Program-made: the position numbers and the translations under genes
Notes under the pieces: model-generated
The model's input: the letters and a program-made list of their open reading frames with translations, nothing else
Database searches by the model: none
What the model was told of the DNA's origin: nothing
Shown here: positions 25,815-34,353 of the stretch, piece after piece
Position numbering within the stretch: the stretch's first letter is position 1
Layout: each line of letters starts with the position of its first letter
Source: Palsa-465 sp963800475
GTDB taxonomy: Bacteria; Actinomycetota; Thermoleophilia; Solirubrobacterales; Solirubrobacteraceae
Length of the DNA stretch: 64,000 bases
Reading direction: 5' to 3'
Assembly: GCA_963800475.1 (NCBI GenBank)
Contig: CAWDAZ010000001.1
Coordinates: 558,001 to 622,000 of the forward strand

Positions 25815-26285
25815 CTACCCGCTCAGAGCCTGAGTCACGACTTGCTCGACCGTCCCCTTCTCGACCGCGGCGCGGCCCGCCCGTGTGCTTCGGTATCCGT
25901 AGCAGGCGACGTCGCCGTTGTACCAGAGGTCGGGCACGATCAGCCTCGCCTGCTCGAGCAGCTGAATCGCCTCGGCGGCCAGATCCCACAGTGTGTCGGC
26001 ACCCGATGGTGTCGTGTCACCCATCTTCGGAGGACCGGTGTCTGGGATCAGCGGCGAGGCGATCGAGTCGACGTCGACGCCGTTGCCACGCGGCGCATAC
26101 TCCGAGCCGAACAGCTCGGTCATCAGCTTCGCGGCGAGCGCCGGCAGCGGCATCGCCGCCACCTCGCTTGCGACCTGGTCGAGCTGCGGTCCGATCTCCG
26201 CGAGACGTGGAAGGTGCCGCCAGTCGGTCTGCGGTGGATCCGCCTCGTCTCCAGCATCGTGGTGCTTCCCGAACAGCGGCGACAT
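25815..26285 (-). CDS. Conserved hypothetical protein (156 aa)
   Basis: The ATG at 26285 has AAGGAG about nine bases upstream and gives a 156-residue product. It begins SPLFGKHH, has a helix HLPRLAEIGPQLDQVASEVAAM, a loop with VDVDSIASPLIPD, and a C-terminal block LWDLAAEAIQLLEQARLIV, followed by DLWYNGDVACYGYRSTRAGRAAV. The last part reads like the winged-helix fold 'L-x-x-L-E-x-x-G-L-I … Y-x-L-T-x-x-G' and may be a DNA-binding-like module. No signal peptide or membrane segment is visible. The next gene upstream points the other way. Confidence 0.6.
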   Translation of the reverse strand: MSPLFGKHHDAGDEADPPQTDWRHLPRLAEIGPQLDQVASEVAAMPLPALAAKLMTELFGSEYAPRGNGVDVDSIASPLIPDTGPPKMGDTTPSGADTLWDLAAEAIQLLEQARLIVPDLWYNGDVACYGYRSTRAGRAAVEKGTVEQVVTQALSG

Positions 26286-26407
26286 GAGCCGCGTCTCCTT
26301 TCGTTTGCCGCGCGACAACCCAGAACCTAGTCAGACTCCACCTCGCTGTCCATCAGAAGCGGCCGGAGGTCAGTGTGTGATTGAGCGGCGCCGGTAGGCT
26401 CACCGGC

Positions 26408-26788
26408 GTGATCAAGCTGGTGTTCAGCCTGCGACGGCGACCGGAGCTGACGCGCGAGGAGTTTCAGGCCTACTGGAGCGATCGTCACGCGCCGCTGGTC
26501 TCGCGTCATGCCGAGGTGCTCCGGATTCGCCGCTACGTGCAGACGCACGCCCGCGCATCGGATGCCGCCGCGGCGCAGAGCGCCGCCCGGGGCAGCGACC
26601 CCGATGTATACGACGGGCAGGCCGAACTCTGGTGGGACAGTCTGGACGACGTGATCGCCGCCGTCTCGACCCCGGCCGGGCAGCAGGCGGCGCTGGAGCT
26701 GCTCGAGGACGAACGGCGGTTCATCGACCTCGAACACTCGCCGCTCTGGATCGGCGAGGAGCGGGTCGTGGTCGCGGCATCAAGCTGA
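26408..26788 (+). CDS. EthD-domain protein
   Basis: The GTG at 26408 begins a 126-residue EthD-like alpha/beta-barrel, opening VIKLVFSLRRRPELTREEFQAYWSD with the EthD family signature 'x-R-P-x-L-(T/S)-x-E-x-F-x-x-Y-W-x-x-x-H', and H in RHAPLV. The second half has the helix SLDDVIAAVSTPAGQQAALEL and DERRFIDLEHSPLWIGEE, also standard. EthD proteins often act beside cytochrome P450 or dioxygenases in breaking down ethers or steroids; the direct role is unclear. Here the neighbour downstream is a SAM methyltransferase starting 14 bases after the stop, so they are probably one operon. Confidence 0.88.
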   Translation: MIKLVFSLRRRPELTREEFQAYWSDRHAPLVSRHAEVLRIRRYVQTHARASDAAAAQSAARGSDPDVYDGQAELWWDSLDDVIAAVSTPAGQQAALELLEDERRFIDLEHSPLWIGEERVVVAASS

Positions 26789-26802
26789 CGCGAGGAGGGA
26801 AG

Positions 26803-27636
26803 ATGAGCTCAGGTGGGACCACCACCAACCCGAACAAGGCCCTCTGGGAGAAGGGCGACTTCACGCGAATTGCCGTGAGCATGAGAGACAGCGGCGCGGC
26901 GCTCGTCGAGGAGCTGGGGATCACCCCAGGGCTCGCGGTCCTGGACCTCGCCTGCGGTGACGGCACGACGGCGCTGCCGGCGGCCGAGATGGGCGCGAAG
27001 GTGCTCGGAGTGGACATCGCCAGCAACCTGGTCGCGGCAGGCAACGCCCGCGTGCGCAGTCTCGGGATCACGAACTGCAGCTTCCAGGAAGGCGACGCCT
27101 CGGACCTGCGCGACCTCGCGGACGGCAGCTTCGACCTGGTGATCAGCATCTTCGGGGCAATGTTCGCCCCCCGCCCGTACGACGTCGCCAAGGAGGTCGT
27201 CAGGGTCACCCGGCCGGGCGGCCGGATCGTGCTGGGGAACTGGATCGCCAACGATCCGACGTTCGTCGCACAGCTCCTGAAGATCAGCGCCGCCTATTCG
27301 CCCCCACCGCCCGAGGGATTCATCAGTCCGGTGACGTGGGGGGTCGAGGAGCACGTGATCGACCGCTTCGGAGCGGCCGGCATCCCCGCCGACAGGATCT
27401 CGTGCGAGCGAGCCACCTACACGTTCGACTTCGCGGGGACCCCCGCGCAGTTCGTCGGGGAGATGAAGTCGTACTACGCGCCGACGATGAACGCGTTTGC
27501 CGCCGCGACCGCCGCCGGCCGGGAGGGCGAGTTGCAGGGCGAGCTGGAGGCGCTGGCCAACGAGCAGAACGCCAACGGCAGCGCCGCGCCGACCTCGATT
27601 CCGGCGACGTACCTGCGGGTCACCGTTTCGGTTTAG
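26803..27636 (+). CDS. Class I SAM-dependent methyltransferase (Methyltransf_11 type)
   Basis: This is a 277-residue soluble methyltransferase. Motif I VLDLACGDGTTALP lies near residues 46-60, with an acidic residue at the end of the second strand (VLGVDIAS). Motif II is GSFDLVISIFGAMFAP near 107-122, and the post-motif VVRVTRPGGRIVLGNWI near 130-147 is typical of UbiE-like enzymes. The C-terminal third is a lid with ERATYTFDFAGTPAQFVGEM and several aromatic residues. The ATG at 26803 has GAGGAGGGAAG upstream, a strong site. It is 14 bases after the EthD gene. The substrate is unknown; a small lipophilic acceptor is plausible. Confidence 0.88.
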   Translation: MSSGGTTTNPNKALWEKGDFTRIAVSMRDSGAALVEELGITPGLAVLDLACGDGTTALPAAEMGAKVLGVDIASNLVAAGNARVRSLGITNCSFQEGDASDLRDLADGSFDLVISIFGAMFAPRPYDVAKEVVRVTRPGGRIVLGNWIANDPTFVAQLLKISAAYSPPPPEGFISPVTWGVEEHVIDRFGAAGIPADRISCERATYTFDFAGTPAQFVGEMKSYYAPTMNAFAAATAAGREGELQGELEALANEQNANGSAAPTSIPATYLRVTVSV

Positions 27637-27645
27637 CCAGGAAGC

Positions 27646-27677
27646 AGCCCGCGCCGCCGGCGATCACGGCGCGGGCT
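27646..27677. terminator. Bidirectional hairpin terminator
   Basis: Perfect 11-base arms AGCCCGCGCCG and CGGCGCGGGCT surround a 10-base loop. It lies in the 60 bases between the stops of the methyltransferase gene (plus) and the DUF1254 gene (minus), so it can end both transcripts. No T-tract follows. Confidence 0.75.
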
Positions 27678-27696
27678 CTCCGGATGCGCCCCCGGA

Positions 27697-29109
27697 CTAG
27701 CCGACCCGCGTGATCTGCGGGTACGTGTAGGTCCCGTTCAGCACGCCGGCGCTGGGGTCGTACATCCGCAGGATCAGGATGAACTCGGTGTTCGCCGGGT
27801 CGGGGATCCAGTTCGACTGGTGTCCGGCGGGCGGGGTGGGCTGGATGTAGACGTCCAGCGATCCGTCCCTGTTGTACGCGAGCCCCTTGTTGCTGCCGAC
27901 CGAGTACTTGTTGTACGGGTTGGCCACGAGCCAGCTCTGGATGTTGTAATCGGTCAGCGACCAGAAGTACTTCGCCGGCGGGATCTGCCCGGGCGCGAAG
28001 TGGATCCGGTAGCTGTCGGAACCGCTGAGCATGTTCCCGGTGCTGTCGCGGGATGCGACGCCGTAGGTGGCCTCGATCGGCCGGTTGGCGCAGATCCCGT
28101 ACACGGCTACGACCGCGCGGTACGTGTAATCGGTTCCCCAGTTCCCGGTGTCGGGCAGGGTCTGGAACCAGCCGTTGTGCGCGCCGGTGTTCCCGAACTG
28201 GACACGCAGCGCGAAGATGTGTGCGGGCCCGCCATTCGCGGCCGCGGTCAGCCCGGCGAGCATGTCAGCCGACAGGCCCTCACTCGAGGGGTGGCGGCCC
28301 GATCCGATTCCGGCGGTGGCCATCTCGGCGAGGATCGCGTGGTCGCGCGACGGCGGCGGGTACTTGGCCAGCGCGTCGCCGAGCTTGTCGTAGAACGCGA
28401 GACCAGTGGGGATGCCCGGGTCGGTCGGCGTGGTGACGATCCTGCTCGGTGCCGGCGGCCGGTAGGCAAGGCCGACGCGCTCGAACGCGTTCAGCGGGAT
28501 CGCCTTGTAGCCGTCCTGGACGTGGTGCGCCGCGCCGAGGTCGCTCTTCCCGTACACCAGCGTGCGGCCGAACAGCCAGACGTGCTCGTAGGCCGCACGC
28601 ACGACGTGCAACCCGCTCGGGAGCCTGCCGTGGAAACGCGGGCCGATCACCACGTAGTTGCCGGCGCCGTTACCAGTCGTCCGCGTCCCGACGTAATGGA
28701 AGACGTTCAGATACGGGTCCAGGAACTCCCACGCGTAGTAGCGGTGGTTGGGTACCGCCGGCACGTGGAGCACGACCGGGCCGTGGGTCAGATCGAGGTG
28801 GACATTCGAGTACAGCGTCGAGTTGCTCGGCGCGACTATCTCCTTGTCCTGGTTGGCGGGGGTGGTCAGCACGCGCTGATTGCCCACCTGGTTGACCGGG
28901 GCGTTGCCCCACTGGTTGGGAACGGTGACGCTGGTGTCGAGCTGCGTCTGGTGTGCGAACTCGAGCAGGTCGATGCCGTAGACGTAGGCGTCGGTCCCGA
29001 CCTGTTGGGCCTGGGCCTGCGAGAGCGAAGTTGGGGCGGCGGCGGCGGAGCCGATCGGCAGCGCCAGCACCGCGACCAGCCCTACCAGCCAGCGGAGTGA
29101 GCGAGTCAT
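27697..29109 (-). CDS. Exported DUF1254/DUF1214-family protein
   Basis: This is a 470-residue protein with a signal peptide (residues 1-25, WLVGLVAVLALPIGSAAAA). The DUF1254 domain (residues ~35-180) is recognisable from DAYVYGIDLLEFAHQT, NQDKEIVAPSNSTLYSNVHLDL and the HRYYAWEFLDPYLNVFHYVG block with its Y-x-x-x-x-x-D-x-x-N-x-F pattern. The C-terminal DUF1214 region (residues ~340-460) shows SYRIHFAPGQIPPAKYFWSL, YNIQSWLVANPYNKYSVGS and DGSLDVYIQPTPPAGHQSNW, with the final PSAGVLNGTYTYPQI. Function is unknown; these proteins are often induced by TetR-type regulators. The gene diverges from a TetR gene, with a palindrome between. Confidence 0.85.
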   Translation of the reverse strand: MTRSLRWLVGLVAVLALPIGSAAAAPTSLSQAQAQQVGTDAYVYGIDLLEFAHQTQLDTSVTVPNQWGNAPVNQVGNQRVLTTPANQDKEIVAPSNSTLYSNVHLDLTHGPVVLHVPAVPNHRYYAWEFLDPYLNVFHYVGTRTTGNGAGNYVVIGPRFHGRLPSGLHVVRAAYEHVWLFGRTLVYGKSDLGAAHHVQDGYKAIPLNAFERVGLAYRPPAPSRIVTTPTDPGIPTGLAFYDKLGDALAKYPPPSRDHAILAEMATAGIGSGRHPSSEGLSADMLAGLTAAANGGPAHIFALRVQFGNTGAHNGWFQTLPDTGNWGTDYTYRAVVAVYGICANRPIEATYGVASRDSTGNMLSGSDSYRIHFAPGQIPPAKYFWSLTDYNIQSWLVANPYNKYSVGSNKGLAYNRDGSLDVYIQPTPPAGHQSNWIPDPANTEFILILRMYDPSAGVLNGTYTYPQITRVG

Positions 29110-29150
29110 GGGGTCCTTTCGGAAGTTGAAGTCGCCACTCTAGCTACTAA

Positions 29151-29163
29151 TGACATTTTGTCA
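29151..29163. promoter_or_regulatory. Candidate TetR operator palindrome
   Basis: TGACATTTTGTCA is a perfect 5-base inverted repeat (TGACA/TGTCA) around TTT. It lies about 42 bases ahead of the DUF1254 start and 54 bases ahead of the TetR start, in an AT-rich island that differs from the rest of the region. The position fits a single operator controlling both divergent promoters, as TetR proteins usually do. Confidence 0.5.
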
Positions 29164-29216
29164 AGATGAGAGTTTGTAATCATGACGAGGCGTAATTTTC
29201 GTGGTAGTGTGCACGC

Positions 29217-29807
29217 ATGGCCGTCGAACGTGCTCCCCGTCGCCTCACGAAGGAAGCCCGCTATCAGCAGCTGATCGAGCTGGCGATGCCGGTGGTCGCC
29301 GAGCAGGGCTTCGGCGGGTTCTCGCTCGAGGCGATCGCCGAACAGGCCGATGTGACCCGCAACAACCTGTACCGCTACTTCCCGCGCGGCCGGCCGGACA
29401 TCGTCGCCGCGGTGGTGAGCGAAGCCGGGCGCCAGCTCACCCGCGGATGGATCACCGACCCGGAGCTGTCGCTTGAGGAGCGGCTGCAGGCGAACATGGC
29501 GCTGATCGCCGAGCACGCCTTCGCGCCCAGCGCCGCGTGGCGCATCCACCGCCGAGCTCGGGCCGACGACCAGCCCGAGATCGCCGAGCTCGTCGACCAC
29601 TACCTCGAGGTAGTCGTCTCGAACATCTCGCTCAACAACCTCGGCACGGCCGATCCGCCGCCGGCCATTCGGGCGTCGATCCTGGCGACGATCGCGTTCG
29701 CCGAGACGATGATCGACGAGTCGCGCGACGCGGGGCTCGCTCGCGAGCAGATCGGGCGGATCATCCTCGAGATCCTCGTCACGGCCCTGCGAGCGGCGCA
29801 GACCTGA
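29217..29807 (+). CDS. TetR-family transcriptional regulator
   Basis: This is a 196-residue TetR regulator. The N-terminal helix-turn-helix lies near residues 25-65: YQQLIELAMPVVAEQGFGGF, then SLEAIAEQADVTRNNLYRYF, followed by PRGRPDIVAAVVSEAG. The C-terminal ligand domain has charged helices and EIAELVDHYLEVVVSNISLN. The ATG at 29217 is at the end of an AT-rich promoter. The gene is divergent from the DUF1254 gene and probably represses it and itself through the palindrome at 29151-29163. The PPOX gene begins 21 bases downstream, which suggests an operon. The ligand is unknown. Confidence 0.9.
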   Translation: MAVERAPRRLTKEARYQQLIELAMPVVAEQGFGGFSLEAIAEQADVTRNNLYRYFPRGRPDIVAAVVSEAGRQLTRGWITDPELSLEERLQANMALIAEHAFAPSAAWRIHRRARADDQPEIAELVDHYLEVVVSNISLNNLGTADPPPAIRASILATIAFAETMIDESRDAGLAREQIGRIILEILVTALRAAQT

Positions 29808-29828
29808 GGGCGGCGTTATCGTGACGCC

Positions 29829-30767
29829 GTGGTCACGTGGAGCGACGAGGTCGATGAGATCCTGGCCTCCGACCTGGCGGCTGGGTTTGCCTACCTGACA
29901 CCCGCCAAGGGCGTCGTGATCACCCCGATGGCGCCGCTCGGGGTGCGCGATCGACAGGCGGGCACTGTGACCCTCACGACCTCACAGGCGTTGTGGAAGA
30001 AGCTCGACCGGGTTCGTCACAACCCCGGAGTGGCCGTCGCCTACCACGCGCGCGATTACGGGCTGACGGAGAGGCCCGGATTCGTGCTCGTCCAGGGCCG
30101 GGCGAGCTTTCCGACCAGCCCCGACCGCGACTGGCTGGAGTCGATCACGCCAGAGTGGGAGCGCTTCCTCGGGCCGCGCGCCACCGGCCTGGCCGGGCGG
30201 ATGCTCGAGGTCTACTACTGGGAGCGGGTGCCGATCACGATCCAGGTCGAGCGGATCGTCGTCTACCCCGACACCGCGGCGGCCGGCCCGCCGCAGGTCT
30301 CAGGAGCGCCGCCAGCGGAACCCGCCGCGCCCCAGCGGCCTCCCGGCGGGGGAACGGCGCCGAGGGTCGACGCCGGCAAGGTGGCCGCTCACGCGCGGCG
30401 GCTGCCGCACACACTGCTCGGGTGGTGCGGTTCGGACGACATGCCGGAGGTCGTCCCGGCCACCGCGCTCGAGAGCGGCGACTCCGGAGTGAAGCTGACC
30501 GTCCCGGCCGGCACGGTTCCCGCCGGCGGCCGGCGCGCCGGGCTGACTTCCCACTGGTTCCGGCCGCAGATGGTCGGTCAGGAGCAGCGCGTTCACACCG
30601 GTTGGCTGCAGAGCGACGGCTCGGACCGCGTCGAGTACGCGCCGCACACGAAGGCCGGCTACCGGCTGCCGGCCTCGAGGCTCGCGTTCACCCTGGCGAG
30701 CGGCACGATCGCCTTCCGGATGAGGAAGGCGCGCGCGGCCGGGGTGGCGGCGCCGACCGCGAAGTAG
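29829..30767 (+). CDS. PPOX-like flavin-binding protein with a repeated half
   Basis: This is a 312-residue protein whose N-terminal half resembles the pyridoxamine-phosphate-oxidase-like split beta-barrel: FAYLTPAKGVVITPMAP, then TVTLTTSQALWKKLDRVRHNPGVAVAYH, FVLVQGRASF. The C-terminal half (from residue ~185) reads like a degenerate second barrel with PGGRRAGLTSHWFRPQM and HTKAGYRLPASRL. Between them is a proline-rich linker (PPAEPAAPQRPPGGG). FMN or F420 binding is plausible but a specific enzyme cannot be named. The GTG at 29829 lies 21 bases behind the TetR gene. It is convergent with the enoyl-CoA hydratase, whose stop is 26 bases away. Confidence 0.75.
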   Translation: MVTWSDEVDEILASDLAAGFAYLTPAKGVVITPMAPLGVRDRQAGTVTLTTSQALWKKLDRVRHNPGVAVAYHARDYGLTERPGFVLVQGRASFPTSPDRDWLESITPEWERFLGPRATGLAGRMLEVYYWERVPITIQVERIVVYPDTAAAGPPQVSGAPPAEPAAPQRPPGGGTAPRVDAGKVAAHARRLPHTLLGWCGSDDMPEVVPATALESGDSGVKLTVPAGTVPAGGRRAGLTSHWFRPQMVGQEQRVHTGWLQSDGSDRVEYAPHTKAGYRLPASRLAFTLASGTIAFRMRKARAAGVAAPTAK

Positions 30768-30793
30768 ACGCCCACCGCGAGTCCGGTATCCCC

Positions 30794-31579
30794 TCAGCCC
30801 GCCTTGCTGAGGAAGCTCTCGACCGCCTGGCGATGCTCCGGGCTCTGCCAGCACTCGCGGATCAGCTCGTGCTCACGCTCCTGCACCAGGCGCAGGTCGG
30901 TCTCGAGTGCGTTTTCGGTCAGCAGGCGCTTGATCATCCGGAGCTGCGGGGCCGGGTTGGCCGCGATCTGCCCGGCGAGCTCGAGCGCCGTGTCCAGCAG
31001 GTCATCGGATGCGGTCAGCCGATCGGCCAGACCCATGCGGTAGGCCGCGGGACCCTCGTAGAGGCCGCCGGTCAGGCACATCTCGCTGGCCCGGCCGAGG
31101 CCGACGCGCTGGGCCAGCAGCCGCGTGCTCGCGAGCTCCGGGACGAGACCGACCTTAATGAACAGCATCCCGAACTTCGCCTGCTCGGAGGCCACGATCA
31201 TGTCGAAGGGCAGGATCATGGTCGTTCCGATCCCGACCGCCGGGCCGTTGACGGCGGCGATCAGCGGCTTTGACTCGCGGATCGTCGCGACCCAGTCCAG
31301 GCCGGGGGGCATGCCGCCGGATTCCCCGCCGTCGCCGGCGGGGTCCGCGCCGTCGAGGCGCCTGCCGAACGTGTCGCGCATGTCGGCGCCGGCGCAGAAG
31401 CCACGACCGGCGCCGGTCATCACGATCGCGCCGACCTCGTCGTCCTGGTTCGCGCCGGCGATCGCGTGCGCCTGCTCGGAGGCCATCTGCGGAGTCCAGG
31501 CGTTCAGCCGGTCAGGACGGTTGAGCGTGATCAGCCCGACCGAGTCGCGACGTTCGTACTGGATCGTCTCGTAGCTCAC
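30794..31579 (-). CDS. Enoyl-CoA hydratase/isomerase family protein
   Basis: This is a crotonase-fold protein that adds water to or isomerises an enoyl-CoA. The GTG at 31579 gives 261 residues, the normal length; longer frames upstream overlap the peptidase gene. The opening ETIQYERRDSVGLITLNRPDR is standard. The oxyanion hole comes from VMTGAGRGFCAGADMRD (residues ~63-80) and the second glycine block GPAVGIGTTMILPFDM. The conserved acidic residue appears in KVGLVPELAST near 150. The final VESFLSK tail is typical. It starts 14 bases after the peptidase stop on the same strand, suggesting one transcript. Probably beta-oxidation-related, substrate unknown. Confidence 0.92.
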   Translation of the reverse strand: MSYETIQYERRDSVGLITLNRPDRLNAWTPQMASEQAHAIAGANQDDEVGAIVMTGAGRGFCAGADMRDTFGRRLDGADPAGDGGESGGMPPGLDWVATIRESKPLIAAVNGPAVGIGTTMILPFDMIVASEQAKFGMLFIKVGLVPELASTRLLAQRVGLGRASEMCLTGGLYEGPAAYRMGLADRLTASDDLLDTALELAGQIAANPAPQLRMIKRLLTENALETDLRLVQEREHELIRECWQSPEHRQAVESFLSKAG

Positions 31580-31593
31580 CGGAGCGGTGAACC

Positions 31594-32835
31594 CTACTGC
31601 GCCGCCGGCGCCGCGGCGAGTGCCCGGGCGACCGCGTACGCCAGCCTGGTGGCGTCGGCAATCGTGCCGTAGTCGAGGTTCTCCGGCACGTCGGTCATCA
31701 GGTGGTAGTTGGACATCGCCCGCCACTCGTTGATCGACCCGAGCATCGCGGTGGCGATCCCGGCGCGGCTCGGAATCACGGCGTCGGTCGAGGCCCGCGC
31801 TCGGAACCCGCGCTCGAGCTCGATTCGCTCCTCCTGTGCGCACCGCTCGACCAGGTCCCGGAACCCGGGGTCGGTGTAGTGGTGCAGGCGAAATGGCCCC
31901 TCGGCCTCACACATGATCAGGTGCGGGGAGCCGATCGTGTCGGGGACCAGCATCCAGGTGCGGCCCGGGTCGAGCTCGCCGCCGTGGCGCTGCATGAATG
32001 CGCGGATCCCGTCCTGGAGCGTCTCCTCGGCGCCGGCGGACACCAACCAGACGCGCAGGCCGGGGATCGGGCTCTGACGCAGCCACTCGGCCAGCCCGAC
32101 CGTGGCGGCCACGCCGGAGAGATTGTCGTTGGCGCCGGGCACGGTCGGGCTGCGCCAGATGTCCGCGGCCACCAGCGTGCCCAGCGCTCCGCCGGCCAGG
32201 CCGAGCGCCGCCGGGCGGCGGCGTCCGGTGATCGCCGAGATGATCGCCCCCAGCGGTGCCGCCATCCCGATCCACCATTGCGGCGGCTGGGTCTTGAACC
32301 GGCGCAGCAGGTCGGGAAACCGCTCGTTGATCTTGCGTTGCAGGCTCTGGTCGAAGATCCGTCCCGTCTGGGCGGCGTCATGGTGGGCGAGCACCACCAG
32401 CGTTCGGTCCGCGCCGGGATCGCCGAGCCGCGCCACGACGTTGACGGTGCTCTTGCGCCTCCGCAGCAGCCGGCGGGCCACCCGCGGACCGTTCTCGGCC
32501 TCGTCGAGCACCCCGGCCGCCGAGGCCAGGCCGCACGCGACCCCGGTCACCCGCCGGCCCGAGAGCACCAGGCCGATGCCGGCGATTCCGAGCAGGCCGA
32601 GCGCCACGGCGGTGGGGGCGAACCCACCCCAGCTGGCCTCGTCCTCGAGGACGACGTCGCCCACGCCCGCGGCGCGCAAGCGCTCCGCGATCCACTCGGC
32701 GGCCTCCCGCTCGCCGGGCGAGCACGGCGTCGTGTCGATCGGCGCCAGGTGCTCGCACACCTCGCGCAGCGTCGCCTCGAGCTCGTCGGGGATGCTCGTG
32801 CGCGCCGTCGTCTCGCTCTCGGACCGGGTCACCAT
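31594..32835 (-). CDS. Membrane-associated M28-family peptidase
   Basis: This is a 413-residue M28-like zinc aminopeptidase. I choose ATG 32835; the open frame continues upstream only as the antisense of the PLP-lyase gene. Two zinc-binding regions can be seen: VVLAHHDAAQTG (near 150-161) and TVPGANDNLSGVAATVGLAE (near 225-245), and a catalytic acid pair in SAGAEETLQDG (near 262). These fit 'H-x-D', 'D-x-x-S-G', 'E-E' of the family. Between them are hydrophobic stretches, PTAVALGLLGIAGIGLVL and MAAPLGAIISAITG, that look like membrane helices inserted in the fold. Enoyl-CoA hydratase follows on the same strand. The role is probably peptide turnover at the membrane; the target is unknown. Confidence 0.85.
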   Translation of the reverse strand: MVTRSESETTARTSIPDELEATLREVCEHLAPIDTTPCSPGEREAAEWIAERLRAAGVGDVVLEDEASWGGFAPTAVALGLLGIAGIGLVLSGRRVTGVACGLASAAGVLDEAENGPRVARRLLRRRKSTVNVVARLGDPGADRTLVVLAHHDAAQTGRIFDQSLQRKINERFPDLLRRFKTQPPQWWIGMAAPLGAIISAITGRRRPAALGLAGGALGTLVAADIWRSPTVPGANDNLSGVAATVGLAEWLRQSPIPGLRVWLVSAGAEETLQDGIRAFMQRHGGELDPGRTWMLVPDTIGSPHLIMCEAEGPFRLHHYTDPGFRDLVERCAQEERIELERGFRARASTDAVIPSRAGIATAMLGSINEWRAMSNYHLMTDVPENLDYGTIADATRLAYAVARALAAAPAAQ

Positions 32836-32949
32836 CGCGTCCGCACACCGTACCCGTCGCGCCGCCGGCCGCGCGCCTCCGGCGGCACGGCCGCCCCCGT
32901 TATCGTGCTCTCCACGCCATGACCGGTGACCGCGGAGGGCTGTGAGGAC

Positions 32950-34353
32950 ATGACCGATCTGTTCGACTTCTATCCGTACGCCGAGCGCCTGGGCGTCAAC
33001 CGCGCGCTGCCCGAGTCCGGCCGCTCGCGCGAGGAGCTCCTCACCGAGCTGCGCGAAATCGCGCTCGGAGAGGACGCCGTGTGGGAGGCCGGCGGCTGCT
33101 CGGGGACCATGTACTGCGGCGACCATGAGCACTACGGCTTCCTCAAGGAGGTGTTCGGCCTGTTCGCCCATCAGAACGCGCTTCAGCGCGACATGTGCCC
33201 GAGCGCCACTCGGTTCGAGGGCGAGATCATCGCGATGGCGCTCGGCCTGTTCCATGCCGGCGCGGTGGACGACGGCGATCCGGCGGGGATGGTCACCTCC
33301 GGCGGGACGGCCAGCATCACGCACGCGATGCTCGCCTACCGGGAGGAGGGGCGAGCGGCCCGGGGGATCGAGCGGCCCAACGTGGTCAAGCCCGAGACCG
33401 GCCATCCCGCGTTCGACAAGGCAGGCCATCTGTTCGGCATTGAGCTGCGGCGCGCGCCCGTGGATCCCGAGACCACGCTCGTGCGCCCCGAGGCGGTCGC
33501 CGAGCTGATCGATGAGCAGACGGTGGCGATCGTCGGGTCGGCCGGCAATTACGGCTACGGCACGATCGATCCGATCGACCGGCTCGCCGCGCTGGCCCGC
33601 GAGCGCGGAGTCGGGCTGCACGTCGACGGCTGCCTGGGCGGCTTCCTGCTGCCGTTCGGCGAGGAGCTCGGCTACGCGATCCCCGCCTTCGATTTCCGCG
33701 TCCCCGGGGTGACCAGCATCTCCGCCGACACGCACAAGTACGGCTATGGCCTGAAGGGAACCTCGACCCTCCTGTTCCGCGACCGCTCGCTGCGCAACCG
33801 CTGCTACTTCTTCATGTCCGACTGGAGCGGCGGCAAGTACTTCTCGCCCGGGATGGACGGGTCGCGATCGGACGGGCTGCTGGCCGCCACCTGGGCGTCG
33901 CTGGTGTCGATCGGCCGCGCCGGCTACCGCAGGTACGCCCGCGAGATCCTCGAGACCTCCGCGGCGATGCAGGAGGCGGTGCGCTCGCATCCGGAGCTGC
34001 GGCTGCTCGGCGAGCCGACGTTCCTGTTCGCGTTCACCTCCGACGTGTTCGACATCTACCACGTCAACGACGCGATGAAGCGGCGCGGCTGGCGGCTCAA
34101 CGGCCTGCAATACCCCAACGCGCTCCACATGGCCGTGACCCGGCCCCAGACACAGCCGGGGGTGGCGGACAAGTTCGCCGATGACCTGGCCGCGGCGGTC
34201 GCGTATGCGCGCGAGCACAAGCACGAGCCGGCCCAATCGGCGGCGGTCTACGGCGGTGTGCCCGGTGGCGTGACCGACGAGGCCGAGGGCTTCATCCAGG
34301 CCACGATGGCGCAGCTGCTCGACGCCCAGCAGGGGGTTCCGGCCTCAGCGTGA
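32950..34353 (+). CDS. Group II PLP-dependent decarboxylase, sphingosine-1-phosphate-lyase-like
   Basis: This is a 467-residue PLP enzyme. The order of motifs is that of the sphingosine-phosphate lyase/glutamate decarboxylase fold: SGTMYCGDHEHYGFLKEVFG near the N-terminus, FEGEIIAMALGLFHAG, MVTSGGTASITHAMLAYREEG near 115, then HVDGCLGGFLLPF near 222, and the cofactor lysine in SADTHKYGYGLKGTSTLL near 260. The 'D-T-H-K-Y-G-Y' lysine block is diagnostic. Such enzymes split a phosphorylated amino-alcohol, or decarboxylate an amino acid. It is the first gene of a four-gene operon in which the following genes start at overlapping or adjacent stops. Substrate inference rests on the two kinases that follow. 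Confidence 0.88.
   Translation: MTDLFDFYPYAERLGVNRALPESGRSREELLTELREIALGEDAVWEAGGCSGTMYCGDHEHYGFLKEVFGLFAHQNALQRDMCPSATRFEGEIIAMALGLFHAGAVDDGDPAGMVTSGGTASITHAMLAYREEGRAARGIERPNVVKPETGHPAFDKAGHLFGIELRRAPVDPETTLVRPEAVAELIDEQTVAIVGSAGNYGYGTIDPIDRLAALARERGVGLHVDGCLGGFLLPFGEELGYAIPAFDFRVPGVTSISADTHKYGYGLKGTSTLLFRDRSLRNRCYFFMSDWSGGKYFSPGMDGSRSDGLLAATWASLVSIGRAGYRRYAREILETSAAMQEAVRSHPELRLLGEPTFLFAFTSDVFDIYHVNDAMKRRGWRLNGLQYPNALHMAVTRPQTQPGVADKFADDLAAAVAYAREHKHEPAQSAAVYGGVPGGVTDEAEGFIQATMAQLLDAQQGVPASA

Noticed and set aside
32836..34236. A minus-strand extension of the M28 peptidase frame, up to 880 codons.
   Set aside because: It is the antisense of the PLP-lyase gene; the translation has no conserved pattern, and the peptidase has a good start at 32835.
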